Positions 26,559-35,206 of a stretch of DNA of 64,000 nucleotides are shown here, in pieces; position 1 is the stretch's first letter; every line of letters starts with the position of its first letter. A model generated the notes under the pieces. That model ran no database searches, was not told the origin of the DNA, and saw nothing but the letters and a program-made list of their open reading frames with translations. The stretch is from Brucella pseudintermedia (lineage in GTDB: Bacteria > Pseudomonadota > Alphaproteobacteria > Rhizobiales > Rhizobiaceae), in contig NZ_WBWE01000007.1 of NCBI RefSeq assembly GCF_008932435.1, forward strand, positions 124,001 through 188,000, read 5' to 3'. Position numbers and translations under genes: made by a program.

Positions 26559-28064
26559 TTATTCATACTGTTCCGGGAGATAAGAACCCTCGGCCAAGTC
26601 TGCAAATCGCGTGAACTCGGACTGGAAAGCGAGCTTGACCGTGCCGGTAGGCCCATGACGCTGCTTGGCGATAATGACGTCCGCAGTGCCACGCACTTTT
26701 TCAAAGTGCTGCTTCCATTCTTCATATTTCGGGTCAAATTCGTCGCGCGGCTCGAGATTCTTGACGTAATATTCCTCGCGGAACACGAACAGCACCACGT
26801 CAGCGTCCTGCTCAATGGAGCCCGATTCGCGAAGGTCGGAAAGCTGCGGGCGCTTGTCGTCGCGGCTTTCCACCTGACGAGAGAGCTGCGACAGCGCGAT
26901 GATCGGAACATTGAGTTCCTTGCCAAGCGCCTTGAGGCCGGTGGTGATTTCGGTGATTTCCTGCACGCGGTTCTGCGCGGAAGCTTTCGACGAGCCGGTC
27001 ATCAGCTGTACGTAGTCGATCACCAGAACGTCGAGACCGCGCTGGCGCTTGAGGCGACGCGCACGTGCTGCAAGTTGGGCAATCGAGATGCCGCCGGTCT
27101 GGTCGATATAGAGCGGAATTTTCTGCATTACCTGCGAGCAGGCGACGAGCTTCTCAAAGTCGGTCTCGGTGATGTCGCCGCGGCGGATTTTCGAGGAGGA
27201 AACTTCCGTCTGCTCGGAAATGATACGGGTGGCGAGCTGTTCCGCCGACATTTCGAGCGAAAAGAACCCGACGACGCCACCATTCACGGCTTTCATCGAA
27301 CCATCAGCCTGCTGTTCGCCTTCATAGGCGTTGGCGATGTTGAAGGCGATATTGGTGGCAAGCGAGGTCTTGCCCATGCCGGGACGACCGGCAAGGATGA
27401 TCAAGTCGGAAGGCTGCAAGCCGCCCATCTTCGCGTCGAGCGAATGGATGCCGGTCGAAATGCCGGAAAGATGGCCATCGCGCATGAAAGCGGCGTTGGC
27501 CATATCCACGGCGGTTGTCACCGCGTCCTTGAAGGGCAGGAAGCCGCCGTCATACCGACCTGTTTCCGCCAGTTCGAACAGGCGGCGTTCGGCGTCCTCG
27601 ATCTGTTCCTGCGGCGCCATGTCGACAGGCGCGTCATAGGCAACATTCACCATGTCTTCGCCGATGCCGATCAGCGCGCGGCGCGTCGCCAGATCGTAAA
27701 TGGCGCGGCCATAATCTTCTGCGTTGATGATGGTAACGGCTTCGGTTGCGAGGCGCGTCACATACTGGAAGATGGTGAGATCGCCGACCTTGCCTTCGGT
27801 AGGCAGGAAGGTCTTCATCGTCACGGGGTTGGCCATCTTGCCGACGCGGATAAGATCGGTCGTGATCTCATAAATACGCCGGTGCAGCGGCTCGAAGAAA
27901 TGGGTGGGCTTGAGGAAGTCCGATACCCGGTAAAACGCATCGTTATTGATCAGAATGGCGCCGAGCAGCGCCTGTTCCGCTTCAATATTGTGGGGTGCTT
28001 CACGATAGAGCGCGTCTTTCTGCTCCCGCGCGTCATCGAGTTTGCGTACCGCCGCTTCCGCCAT
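26559..28064 (-). CDS. dnaB: Replicative DNA helicase DnaB
   Basis: DnaB (501 residues) is the hexameric 5'-3' helicase at the replication fork. The N-terminal domain begins PHNIEAEQALLGAILINN. The RecA-like C-terminal domain has Walker A LAGRPGMGKTSLATNIA, the arginine-containing LIISEQT-like segment, Walker B-type VLVIDYVQLMTG, and IIALSQLSRQVESR with SDLRESGSIEQDADVV. No intein is present. It forms a probable operon with radA. The 186 bases upstream to the cfa stop hold only a mismatch-containing hairpin (28200-28228) and, presumably, the promoter. Confidence 0.97.
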   Translation of the reverse strand: MAEAAVRKLDDAREQKDALYREAPHNIEAEQALLGAILINNDAFYRVSDFLKPTHFFEPLHRRIYEITTDLIRVGKMANPVTMKTFLPTEGKVGDLTIFQYVTRLATEAVTIINAEDYGRAIYDLATRRALIGIGEDMVNVAYDAPVDMAPQEQIEDAERRLFELAETGRYDGGFLPFKDAVTTAVDMANAAFMRDGHLSGISTGIHSLDAKMGGLQPSDLIILAGRPGMGKTSLATNIAFNIANAYEGEQQADGSMKAVNGGVVGFFSLEMSAEQLATRIISEQTEVSSSKIRRGDITETDFEKLVACSQVMQKIPLYIDQTGGISIAQLAARARRLKRQRGLDVLVIDYVQLMTGSSKASAQNRVQEITEITTGLKALGKELNVPIIALSQLSRQVESRDDKRPQLSDLRESGSIEQDADVVLFVFREEYYVKNLEPRDEFDPKYEEWKQHFEKVRGTADVIIAKQRHGPTGTVKLAFQSEFTRFADLAEGSYLPEQYE

Positions 28065-28250
28065 GATTCCAATTCCTGTCCCTGATGCAACCAGCTAACC
28101 CTCAGGCGATGCCAAACGCAACGACGCTTCGGGTGATTCCTGCTGGAAGAGACAAGCTATACCATGATTCACACTGATCCACAGTTGGGATCGTCGTTCG
28201 GTCAGCCCGCTATTGACGCGGACTGACCTATCGAATCGGCGGAATTAAAT

Positions 28251-29531
28251 TCAGGCGTTCATGCTTTTCCTGACGGCCCGCACCTCGCTATTGGCCCCTT
28301 TGGGGGCACTGTCGAGGCGTTTGAGGCGCTTCTCCTCGGCCTCGATATAGTTGCGGGTCAGCGGAACGGATTCCTGTTTGTGAGCGATCTGAATGTGGAA
28401 CACCATCATGTTCTGCCAGCGGAACGCGCTCTCCGATGCAGCAAGATAAAATTCCCACATGCGGCAGAAGCGCTCGTCATAAAGCGCCTTTGCCTTGTCG
28501 CGATTGGCCATGAATGCCTCTCGCCACGCCTTCAGCGTTTCCGCGTAATGCAGCCGGAGGATTTCAATGTCAGTGACATAAAGCCCGGCCTTCTCGATAT
28601 GCGGCAGAACCTCTGAAAGTGCGGGGATATAACCGCCGGGGAAGATGTATTTGCGGATGAACGGATTGGTGGCTCCCGGCCCATCGGCACGTCCGATGGC
28701 GTGCAGCAGAAAGACGCCATCCGGCTTCATCAGCCGCGCCACATGCTGAAAATATTCGGCGAAATGGCCGACACCGACATGCTCGAACATGCCGACCGAA
28801 ACAAGCCTGTCAAACTTGTCGTTGATATTGCGATAATCGGTCAGCTCGAATTTCGCACTGTCGGCCAGTCCCTCATCCTTCGCGCGCTGGTTGGCGATAG
28901 CGTGCTGCTCTTCGGACAAGGTTACGCCCGTGACATTGGCCTTGAGATGGCGGGCGAGATAAAGCCCCATGCCGCCCCAGCCGCAGCCGATATCGAGCAC
29001 CTTGTCGCCTTCCTTTACCAGCATCTTGGCGGCGATATGGCGTTTCTTGGCAAGCTGCGCCTCGGCAAGTGTGGCATTTGGCGGATCGAAATAGGCGCAG
29101 GAATACTGTTTGTCGGGATCGAGAAACAGGTCGTACAACTCGCCCGAGAGATCGTAATGACTTTTGATATTGCTCGATGAACGCGAAATCGTGTTCATCT
29201 GCTGGAAGCGGCGGAAGAGCACGCGCAGTTTCCCGGCGGCTTTCATCCACGGCTCGGTTGCCGCTGTCGGTCCGGTATTTTCAAACACCACCTGAAGCAG
29301 CGTATAGATATCGCCTTCCAGAAAGTCGATCTCGCCATCCATGAAGCATTCGGCAAGCTTTAATTCCGGGTCGAGCGCAACGGCCCGCTCGGCATGCCGG
29401 GTCTTGAACTGAACATGAACCGGCGCGCCGGTCCTGTCGCCATACTGAAATCGCGACCCCTCGGAATCGGTGACAATCAGGTCACCGATTTTAATCATAT
29501 GCGAAAGAACAGTACGCAACATTCCATACAT
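28251..29531 (-). CDS. cfa: Cyclopropane-fatty-acyl-phospholipid synthase family protein
   Basis: This 426-residue SAM-dependent enzyme transfers a methylene group to unsaturated acyl chains of membrane phospholipids. Visible are the family's N-terminal domain (residues ~1-100), YSCAYFDPPNATLAEAQLAKK, the SAM motif VLDIGCGWGGMGLYLAR, GVTLSEEQHAIANQRAKDEG, and FDRLVSVGMFEHVGVGHF near the active site. I place the start at ATG 29531, where GAGGAG lies 9 bases upstream; ATG 29540 directly abuts that site, and starts further up are less likely. It may protect membranes in stationary phase or acid stress. It stands alone. Confidence 0.9.
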   Translation of the reverse strand: MYGMLRTVLSHMIKIGDLIVTDSEGSRFQYGDRTGAPVHVQFKTRHAERAVALDPELKLAECFMDGEIDFLEGDIYTLLQVVFENTGPTAATEPWMKAAGKLRVLFRRFQQMNTISRSSSNIKSHYDLSGELYDLFLDPDKQYSCAYFDPPNATLAEAQLAKKRHIAAKMLVKEGDKVLDIGCGWGGMGLYLARHLKANVTGVTLSEEQHAIANQRAKDEGLADSAKFELTDYRNINDKFDRLVSVGMFEHVGVGHFAEYFQHVARLMKPDGVFLLHAIGRADGPGATNPFIRKYIFPGGYIPALSEVLPHIEKAGLYVTDIEILRLHYAETLKAWREAFMANRDKAKALYDERFCRMWEFYLAASESAFRWQNMMVFHIQIAHKQESVPLTRNYIEAEEKRLKRLDSAPKGANSEVRAVRKSMNA

Positions 29532-29857
29532 CGGCCCCATCTCCTCTCCAGGATGAAGCGAGTGCACGTCCATGCGTTTGCATGGCAGGCGGCGGTGCAT
29601 GGTATCAGAGCCGCTCTGTCATCAGATTTCAGGCAATATCCCAATCGGTCAATCGGCCTAGGGAGTCGTGCCCAAGCAACGCAGACGTTTCCGTCGGCAC
29701 CCTCTACAATCCAATACTAATGAACAGAATAGGGAGTTTTATCGATCTGAAAAGAGAAAATGCCCGGCGAAGGCCGCCGGGCACGATCATATAAAGTTTA
29801 CCACGATGGGAATGAACGCCGGTTGGCCGGGCATTCCCGCGGATAATAGGTGGCTAA
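29532..29857. other. Intergenic region between rplI and cfa
   Basis: These 326 bases hold the terminator of the ribosomal operon (29748-29783) and, presumably, the minus-strand cfa promoter. I see no supportable gene, RNA or repeat in the remainder. Confidence 0.6.
29748..29783 (-). terminator. Rho-independent terminator of the rpsF-rpsR-rplI operon
   Basis: On the minus strand a perfect 9-bp GC-rich stem (29783-29775 with 29769-29761) with a 5-nt loop is followed by TTTTCTCTTTTC. It lies 75 bases past the rplI stop codon. Confidence 0.9.
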
Positions 29858-30427
29858 TTAAGCCTGATCTTCAGCTTCGTCTTCGTCGTCGAAGACTTCT
29901 TCCGACAGAGGCTGTTCCTCGATGCCATAGATGGCTTCGATCGAGGTCAGGTCTTCACCCTTTGCCTGGCGTTCGGCTTCTTCGGTCGAACGGGCGATGT
30001 TGACGGTTACCTGAACCTGAACTTCCGGATGCAGCGAAATCGAGACTTCGTGCAGGCCGATGGTCTTGATCGGGTGGTTCAGTTCAACCTGATTGCGATG
30101 CAGGGTGAAGCCGTTGGCGGAAATGATTTCGGCGATGTCACGGGTCGAAACGGAACCGTAGAGCTGGCCGGTTTCACCAGCCGAACGCACGACGATGAAG
30201 CTTTCGCCATTGAGCTTTTCAGCAACGGCGCTGGCTTCGTTCTTGCGTTCCAGGTTCTGGGCTTCGAGCTGGGCACGCTGGCCTTCGAACTTCTTCTTGT
30301 TGGCTTCGTTGGCGCGAAGAGCCTTGCCCTGCGGCAGCAGGAAGTTACGGGCATAGCCGTCCTTGACCTTGACGGTTTCGCCCATCTGGCCGAGGCGGCC
30401 AATGCGTTCCAGAAGAATGACTTCCAT
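29858..30427 (-). CDS. rplI: 50S ribosomal protein L9
   Basis: L9 (189 residues) binds 23S rRNA and helps hold the reading frame. The N-terminal domain begins [25 protein letters not shown], split from the C-terminal domain by the long helix [22 protein letters not shown]. The family length is ~150, and the extra C terminus is strongly acidic ([15 protein letters not shown]). Acidic tails on L9 are common in Rhizobiales. AAAGGAA precedes the ATG. It is the last gene of the rpsF-rpsR-DUF2232-rplI operon. Confidence 0.97.
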   Translation of the reverse strand: MEVILLERIGRLGQMGETVKVKDGYARNFLLPQGKALRANEANKKKFEGQRAQLEAQNLERKNEASAVAEKLNGESFIVVRSAGETGQLYGSVSTRDIAEIISANGFTLHRNQVELNHPIKTIGLHEVSISLHPEVQVQVTVNIARSTEEAERQAKGEDLTSIEAIYGIEEQPLSEEVFDDEDEAEDQA

Positions 30428-30457
30428 TGGAGTTTCCTTTCGAGTTTCTGACTGGGT

Positions 30458-31429
30458 TTATTGACTGTCGGCACCCGGCATTTTCGAAACCGGCGCACCG
30501 CGCGAAGTGTCGAAAAGTCCAAGAACCATGAAGACGAAAAGCAGGAATGCGAAGAGTATGATCGCAAAATAGGCAAGCCATAGCGCCACCGGGCGCCATA
30601 CCTTGCCACGCGTGCGAAAATGCATGATGGCAAGACCTGACATAATGAAGCCTGCGCTAAGAGCGCCGGCAACGACGGTTGCAATCAGTCCGGCTCCGCC
30701 GGGGAGAAATGCAACCGCAAGGGCGACCGCGAAGACAAGCAAAGCCGGACGCGGCATACGCAGCGTCGCTGGCCAGTCGTCGCGCGGTCGGCGCAGGCGG
30801 CCCGACATGGAGATCAGGCGCTGCGCCAGATAAAGATTGCCGACGAGAATCGCGAGGCACGTCGCAGGCTGGATTGCAGGCAAGGCGACCATCAGCAATG
30901 CGGTCACATTGTCCCGAATGTCCTCGCTGGCTGTGAACTGTGGATCGGCTTCGGCAACACGATCGATGAGCGTACTTGCGAGTTCGCGCGCCATGTCCGG
31001 GCCAAAGCCGAGAATTGCGCCGATAACGATGAAGCTGAGCGCCACCATCAAGGCGAGCCGGAACACGATGTCCGACAGTGGATACCAGACGAGAATATCC
31101 TTTGGTCCGCCCACTTCTTCCGCTGGCCGCGCGAGGCCGGACAGGTAGGCGCCGATTGCTGCTGGAATGAAGCTCGTCAATGCCATCAAGAGGGCTGCGA
31201 GCGGGACGGCGACAACGCCGACGGCAACCGTGGCGGTGGCGGCAGCAACGATGCCTGCGCTCGACCCCCAGCCAAGGGCAACAATGAAGATGGGAAGCGG
31301 TGTCAGGAAATAGAGAACCATGACCATAGCGGCCATCGCGCCACCCTGAACGATGACGCCGGACGACATCAAGGCCGAGGCAAGCCCCGCCAATATGCCG
31401 ATACCGATAATGGTTCCGTTGAATTTCAT
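30458..31429 (-). CDS. DUF2232 polytopic membrane protein
   Basis: This 323-residue protein has about eight hydrophobic segments and matches the DUF2232 family (YybS-like), typically encoded between rpsR and rplI in alphaproteobacteria. Visible parts are a Gly/Ala-rich N-terminal TM region (FNGTIIGIGILAGLASALM), VALGWGSSAGIVAAA, and PAIQPATCLAILVGNLYLA. The start ATG 31429 has AGGA upstream, and a longer frame to 31513 adds polar residues and lacks a ribosome site. The conserved position in a ribosomal operon hints at a growth-linked function, but none is established. Confidence 0.85.
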   Translation of the reverse strand: MKFNGTIIGIGILAGLASALMSSGVIVQGGAMAAMVMVLYFLTPLPIFIVALGWGSSAGIVAAATATVAVGVVAVPLAALLMALTSFIPAAIGAYLSGLARPAEEVGGPKDILVWYPLSDIVFRLALMVALSFIVIGAILGFGPDMARELASTLIDRVAEADPQFTASEDIRDNVTALLMVALPAIQPATCLAILVGNLYLAQRLISMSGRLRRPRDDWPATLRMPRPALLVFAVALAVAFLPGGAGLIATVVAGALSAGFIMSGLAIMHFRTRGKVWRPVALWLAYFAIILFAFLLFVFMVLGLFDTSRGAPVSKMPGADSQ

Positions 31430-31559
31430 CGCTGTCCTGCTCCGGTCTCGCCGGTTCGTGCAGTTAGAGGACTCTGCCCCAACTTGGGTTTTTGGTACGT
31501 CCGCTACGCCCATCGCAACGGAGGAAACGGGAGGAGGCGAACCACCTCCCGAATTCTTC

Positions 31560-31808
31560 TTACTTCACGACGTAAGGCAGCAGGCCGAGGAAACGGGCGC
31601 GCTTGATCGCCTTGGCGAGTTCACGCTGCTTCTTCTGGCTGACAGCCGTGATACGGGAAGGAACGATCTTGCCACGTTCCGAAATGTAACGCTGCAGAAG
31701 CTTGATGTCCTTGTAGTCGATCTTCGGTGCGTTTGCGCCGGAGAACGGGCACGTCTTGCGACGGCGATGGAAAGGACGACGGGTCGGGATCTGATTGATA
31801 TCAACCAT
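31560..31808 (-). CDS. rpsR: 30S ribosomal protein S18
   Basis: S18 (82 residues, the usual size) is a platform protein that pairs with S6. The sequence has [21 protein letters not shown], a recognisable S18 core, then [36 protein letters not shown]. Its single Cys is kept. It starts 2 bases after rpsF, with GGAGCA at the end of rpsF acting as its ribosome site. A 7-bp hairpin (31528-31551) follows the stop and could weaken transcription into the DUF2232 gene. Confidence 0.97.
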   Translation of the reverse strand: MVDINQIPTRRPFHRRRKTCPFSGANAPKIDYKDIKLLQRYISERGKIVPSRITAVSQKKQRELAKAIKRARFLGLLPYVVK

Positions 31809-31810
31809 GA

Positions 31811-32257
31811 TTATGCTCCTTCACCAGCTTCGTTGTCGCGTGGGCGACGTGGGCCGCGATCACCGCGATCGCCACGGTCGAAACCGCCTTCACGGCGGCG
31901 CGGACGGTCGTCGCCATCGCGTTCGCGACGGTCGTCACGGCGGGTGAGCATGGCCGACTGGCCTTCTTCGTGTTCTTCAACGCGAACGGTGAGGAAACGA
32001 AGAACGTCTTCGTTGATGCGCATCTGGCGTTCCATTTCGGCAACGGCTGCAGCCGGAGCGTCAATGTTTACGAGCGTGTAATACGCCTTGCGATTCTTCT
32101 TGATGCGGTAGGTGAGGGGACGCAGACCCCAGCTTTCGACCTTACCGACCTTGCCGCCATTAGCTTCGAGGACACCCTTGAACTGTTCGACGAGAGCGTC
32201 GACCTGCTGCTGGGAAATGTCCTGGCGGGCAAGAAGCACATGTTCATAAAGAGCCAT
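31811..32257 (-). CDS. rpsF: 30S ribosomal protein S6
   Basis: S6 (148 residues) binds 16S rRNA with S18. The core (residues ~1-100) starts [22 protein letters not shown], includes [22 protein letters not shown], and ends with [13 protein letters not shown]. The remaining ~45 residues are a low-complexity Arg/Asp/Gly tail ([20 protein letters not shown] and similar), an extension typical of alphaproteobacterial S6. ATG 32257 was chosen because it gives the conserved N terminus and has a purine-rich site upstream. First gene of its operon; divergent from fabD. Confidence 0.96.
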   Translation of the reverse strand: MALYEHVLLARQDISQQQVDALVEQFKGVLEANGGKVGKVESWGLRPLTYRIKKNRKAYYTLVNIDAPAAAVAEMERQMRINEDVLRFLTVRVEEHEEGQSAMLTRRDDRRERDGDDRPRRREGGFDRGDRGDRGPRRPRDNEAGEGA

Positions 32258-32719
32258 TGGCTTTGCCTTTCTTCTGTTACAACATGCTGACACCAGCGGC
32301 TAAGCCTCTGCGACTTCTCTTGATCCGGCAAACCGGAGAAGAAAGGACGCGCAACTTGAGACGGTCGAGAGCGGAGACACGGGAGGCAGAAGCGCTTATG
32401 ACTTCTACGGACAATGATGCAATTAATTGCACCGTTTGGCCGGCCCTCCGTTCAGCCCCCAGCTGGTGCCGAGCAATGAACGGGCGGCTATTACGTGTTT
32501 TTCCCCGGCTTTGCAAGGCGCAAACGGCACAAAAACCGGGAAATACTTGACTTTGCTGCCCGCGCTGGGGCACATCGCGCCAAATTGCGCAATTAGAGCG
32601 CATCCCGAAAAGTGTGAAACGGTTTTCGGATAAGATGCGCGTTAAAGTAAAAATTGGAGCGCCGGCCTGATACAGTCAGGTCGAAACGCGCTCCAATGGC
32701 AAAGATGAAAGAGGCTTTC
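32258..32719. other. Divergent intergenic region between rpsF and fabD
   Basis: These 462 bases must hold the promoters of the ribosomal operon and the fab cluster. Seen directly: a perfect 14-bp palindrome TGCAATTAATTGCA at 32418-32431, a -35-like TTGACT at 32547-32552 on the plus strand, and the two-module repeat at 32598-32696. No gene is supported. Confidence 0.6.
32598..32696 (+). repeat. Two-module dispersed intergenic repeat (copy B, best preserved)
   Basis: Module 1 (32598-32640) is a nested hairpin: outer GCGCATC/GATGCGC, inner CCGAAAA/TTTTCGG, 11-nt loop, 4-nt bulge. Module 2 (32654-32696) pairs TTGGAGCG with CGCTCCAA and has an inner CCTGA/TCAGG stem-loop. Shared sequence with copies C (47314-47398), A (17477-17566), D (52476-52515) and E (6632-6660) marks a repeat family. 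It ends 23 bases before the fabD start, so it is part of the fabD leader if the promoter is upstream. Confidence 0.75.
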
Positions 32720-33664
32720 ATGGCGGTAGCATTCACTTTTCCAGGGCAGGGCAGCCAGGCTGTGGGCATGGGCAAGGCTCTGGCAGAGCAGTTTGCAGAA
32801 GCGCGCGCTGTTTTCGAGGAAGTGGACGCGGCACTGGGCGAAAAGCTTTCCGCTACCATGTTCGAGGGACCGGAAGACGTACTGACGCTCACCGCTAATG
32901 CCCAGCCTGCGCTGATGGCGGTCTCGATGGCCGTGCTGCGGGTCATGGAAGCGCGCGGCTTTTCCCTGAAGGATAAGGTTTCCTACGTCGCCGGGCATTC
33001 GCTTGGTGAATATTCCGCGCTTTGCGCAGCAGGAACGTTCTCGCTTGCCGATACGGCACGTCTCCTGCGCATCCGAGGCAACGCGATGCAGAAAGCCGTT
33101 CCCGTCGGCGAAGGCGCCATGGCGGCCATCATCGGTCTGGAACATGGCGACGTGGAAGCTGTCTGCACGGAAACCGGGGCTTCCGGTTCGGTCCAGATCG
33201 CCAATGACAATGGCGGTGGTCAGCTCGTCATTTCCGGCTCCAAGGCTGCGGTCGAACTGGCTGCCGGGCTGGCGTCCGAAAAAGGCGCCAAGCGCGCCAT
33301 CATGCTGCCGGTGTCCGCGCCCTTCCATTCGACTTTGATGGGTCCTGCCGCTGACGCCATGCGCGAAGCACTCGCTTCGGTCGAAAAGCACAATCCAATC
33401 GTTCCGCTTATCGCCAATGTGCGCGCAGCGCCCGTCACCGATGCCAACGAGATTGCCGATCTTCTCGTCGAGCAGGTTACGGGTCAGGTGCGCTGGCGTG
33501 AAACTGTCGAATGGTTTGCGGCCAATGGCGTCACCACGCTTTATGAAGTAGGTTCGGGCAAGGTTCTGACCGGTCTGGCGCGCCGCATCTCGAAGGATGT
33601 GGCTGGCGTGGCTGTCGGTTCGGCTGAAGAAATCGAAGCGGCGCTTGCCGCCCTCAACGCTTAA
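32720..33664 (+). CDS. fabD: Malonyl-CoA-ACP transacylase
   Basis: FabD (314 residues) moves malonyl from CoA to ACP for chain elongation. It has FPGQGSQAVGMGKAL at the N terminus, the nucleophile Ser94 in AGHSLGEYSAL, and the catalytic His region in VSAPFHSTLM. ATG 32720 has GAAAGAGG at good spacing and gives MAVAFTFPGQGSQ, the normal N terminus. Earlier in-frame starts run through the upstream repeat. fabG follows 12 bases later, then acpP and fabF: a conserved fab cluster. Confidence 0.97.
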   Translation: MAVAFTFPGQGSQAVGMGKALAEQFAEARAVFEEVDAALGEKLSATMFEGPEDVLTLTANAQPALMAVSMAVLRVMEARGFSLKDKVSYVAGHSLGEYSALCAAGTFSLADTARLLRIRGNAMQKAVPVGEGAMAAIIGLEHGDVEAVCTETGASGSVQIANDNGGGQLVISGSKAAVELAAGLASEKGAKRAIMLPVSAPFHSTLMGPAADAMREALASVEKHNPIVPLIANVRAAPVTDANEIADLLVEQVTGQVRWRETVEWFAANGVTTLYEVGSGKVLTGLARRISKDVAGVAVGSAEEIEAALAALNA

Positions 33665-33676
33665 AAGGGACTTCGC

Positions 33677-34414
33677 ATGTTTGATCTGACTGGCCGCAAG
33701 GCTCTGGTAACCGGCGCAACCGGCGGCCTCGGTGAAGCGATTGCCCGCGCACTTCATGCGCAGGGCGCAATCGTGGGCCTGCATGGCACGCGTGAGGAAA
33801 AGCTGAAAGAACTTGCCGCTGAACTTGGCGACCGCACCTTCATCTTTCCGGCCAATCTGTCTGACCGCGAAGCTGTAAAGGCCCTCGGCCAGAAGGCCGA
33901 AGAGGAGATGGGCGGCGTCGACATTCTGGTCAACAATGCCGGGATTACCCGCGACGGGCTCTTCGTTCGCATGAGCGACGAGGACTGGGATGCCGTGTTG
34001 AACGTCAACCTGACGTCCGTCTTCAATCTGACGCGCGAACTGGCCCATCCCATGATGCGCCGCCGCAATGGCCGCATCATCAACATCACCTCCATCGTTG
34101 GCGTCACCGGCAATCCCGGCCAGGCGAATTACTGCGCATCGAAGGCAGGGCTTATCGGCTTTTCCAAGTCGCTGGCGCAGGAAATCGCAAGCCGCAATGT
34201 TACCGTGAACTGCATCGCTCCGGGCTTCATCGAATCGGCCATGACCGACAAGCTGAACGATAAGCAGAAGGAGGCGATCATGAGCAATATCCCCATGAAG
34301 CGCATGGGCGTTGGCGGCGATATTGCTGCTGCCGTTGTCTATCTGGCAAGCGATGAGGCAGCCTATGTGACCGGTCAGACCCTGCACGTCAACGGCGGCA
34401 TGGCCATGATCTAA
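33677..34414 (+). CDS. fabG: 3-oxoacyl-[acyl-carrier-protein] reductase
   Basis: FabG (245 residues) reduces 3-ketoacyl-ACP with NADPH. It has TGATGGLGEAIARAL (cofactor loop), LVNNAGITRDGLFVRM, a Ser in INITSIVGVTGNPGQ with Tyr-Lys in ANYCASKAGLIGF, and the C-terminal VTGQTLHVNGGMAMI. All four catalytic residues are present. The gene follows fabD after 12 bases. After its stop, long complementary arms (34419-34426 with 34464-34471) could form a hairpin but lack a T run. Confidence 0.97.
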   Translation: MFDLTGRKALVTGATGGLGEAIARALHAQGAIVGLHGTREEKLKELAAELGDRTFIFPANLSDREAVKALGQKAEEEMGGVDILVNNAGITRDGLFVRMSDEDWDAVLNVNLTSVFNLTRELAHPMMRRRNGRIINITSIVGVTGNPGQANYCASKAGLIGFSKSLAQEIASRNVTVNCIAPGFIESAMTDKLNDKQKEAIMSNIPMKRMGVGGDIAAAVVYLASDEAAYVTGQTLHVNGGMAMI

Positions 34415-34606
34415 CCCTCCTTCTCCCCGCAATTATGGTATAAAATGCCTTAATACGGGGGGTGGAGAAGGAAAAGGCGCTTTGCCTTGCTCAAGAAGCA
34501 TGGTAATGCGCCCATCGAGAATTGCGGCATTCTGGGTAGAAGCGCTGCGATCCTGTTCCGAAAGGAATATCCACAGGATGACTGTCCGGGCGGCTTCGCT
34601 CGAAAC

Positions 34607-34636
34607 TTGGCAGACATCTTATAACTTGATTACAAT
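34607..34636 (+). promoter_or_regulatory. Probable sigma-70-type promoter of acpP
   Basis: TTGGCA (34607-34612) and TACAAT (34631-34636) are separated by 18 bases. A transcript starting near 34643 would have a ~48-base leader with CGAGG before the acpP start. A separate promoter would fit the high ACP demand. Inferred from pattern only. Confidence 0.5.
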
Positions 34637-34690
34637 CCTGCATGCCGCTAACCAAGGCAGAGCAACAAACACACAGGTCGAGGTTCCGAC

Positions 34691-34927
34691 ATGAGCGATA
34701 CCGCAGAGCGCGTCAAGAAAATCGTTGTTGAACATCTGGGCGTAGATGCCGACAAGGTCACGGAAGGCGCAAGCTTCATTGATGACCTCGGCGCAGACAG
34801 CCTCGACACGGTCGAGCTGGTCATGGCTTTCGAAGAAGAATTCGGCGTTGAAATTCCTGACGACGCTGCCGAAACGATCCTTACGGTCGGCGACGCTGTG
34901 AAGTTCATCGACAAGGCGTCCGCCTAA
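34691..34927 (+). CDS. acpP: Acyl carrier protein
   Basis: ACP (78 residues) carries the growing acyl chain on a phosphopantetheine arm attached to Ser37 in [20 protein letters not shown]. The protein is strongly acidic, with the standard four-helix sequence ([21 protein letters not shown], then [17 protein letters not shown]). Position between fabG and fabF is the usual one. It serves FabD, FabG, FabF and FabI, all encoded in this window. Confidence 0.98.
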   Translation: MSDTAERVKKIVVEHLGVDADKVTEGASFIDDLGADSLDTVELVMAFEEEFGVEIPDDAAETILTVGDAVKFIDKASA

Positions 34928-35206
34928 TCTGAACTTGCGCATTGGGCTGGGGTTCTCGCGAATCCCGGCCCTGCTTGTCTTTGGCTGTTTCTTTCGTATT
35001 CACGGTCGAAACGCACATGCACAAAGGTCCGTTCGAGGCCTGTTGTGAATCTGCCGGAACGCTGGTCGAGAACGCGTTCGATATGGCAGGCTCCGGTTTT
35101 AACAATTGGAGCACCATCCCTTTCAGTCAGGCCCGGACATATGTTCTGCCGGTTAAAGCCTGCGGGGCGCGGTGCTTGTGACATAACAGAATTTTAAGGG
35201 GTGGAT

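Noticed and set aside
28200-28228. Hairpin between cfa and dnaB as a terminator
   Set aside because: The stem is interrupted by a mismatch and is not followed by a T run on the minus strand.
34942-35181. A 79-codon frame between acpP and fabF, and a 70-codon frame at 34482-34694
   Set aside because: No ribosome site, odd composition, no recognisable fold; the second overlaps the acpP promoter and start.
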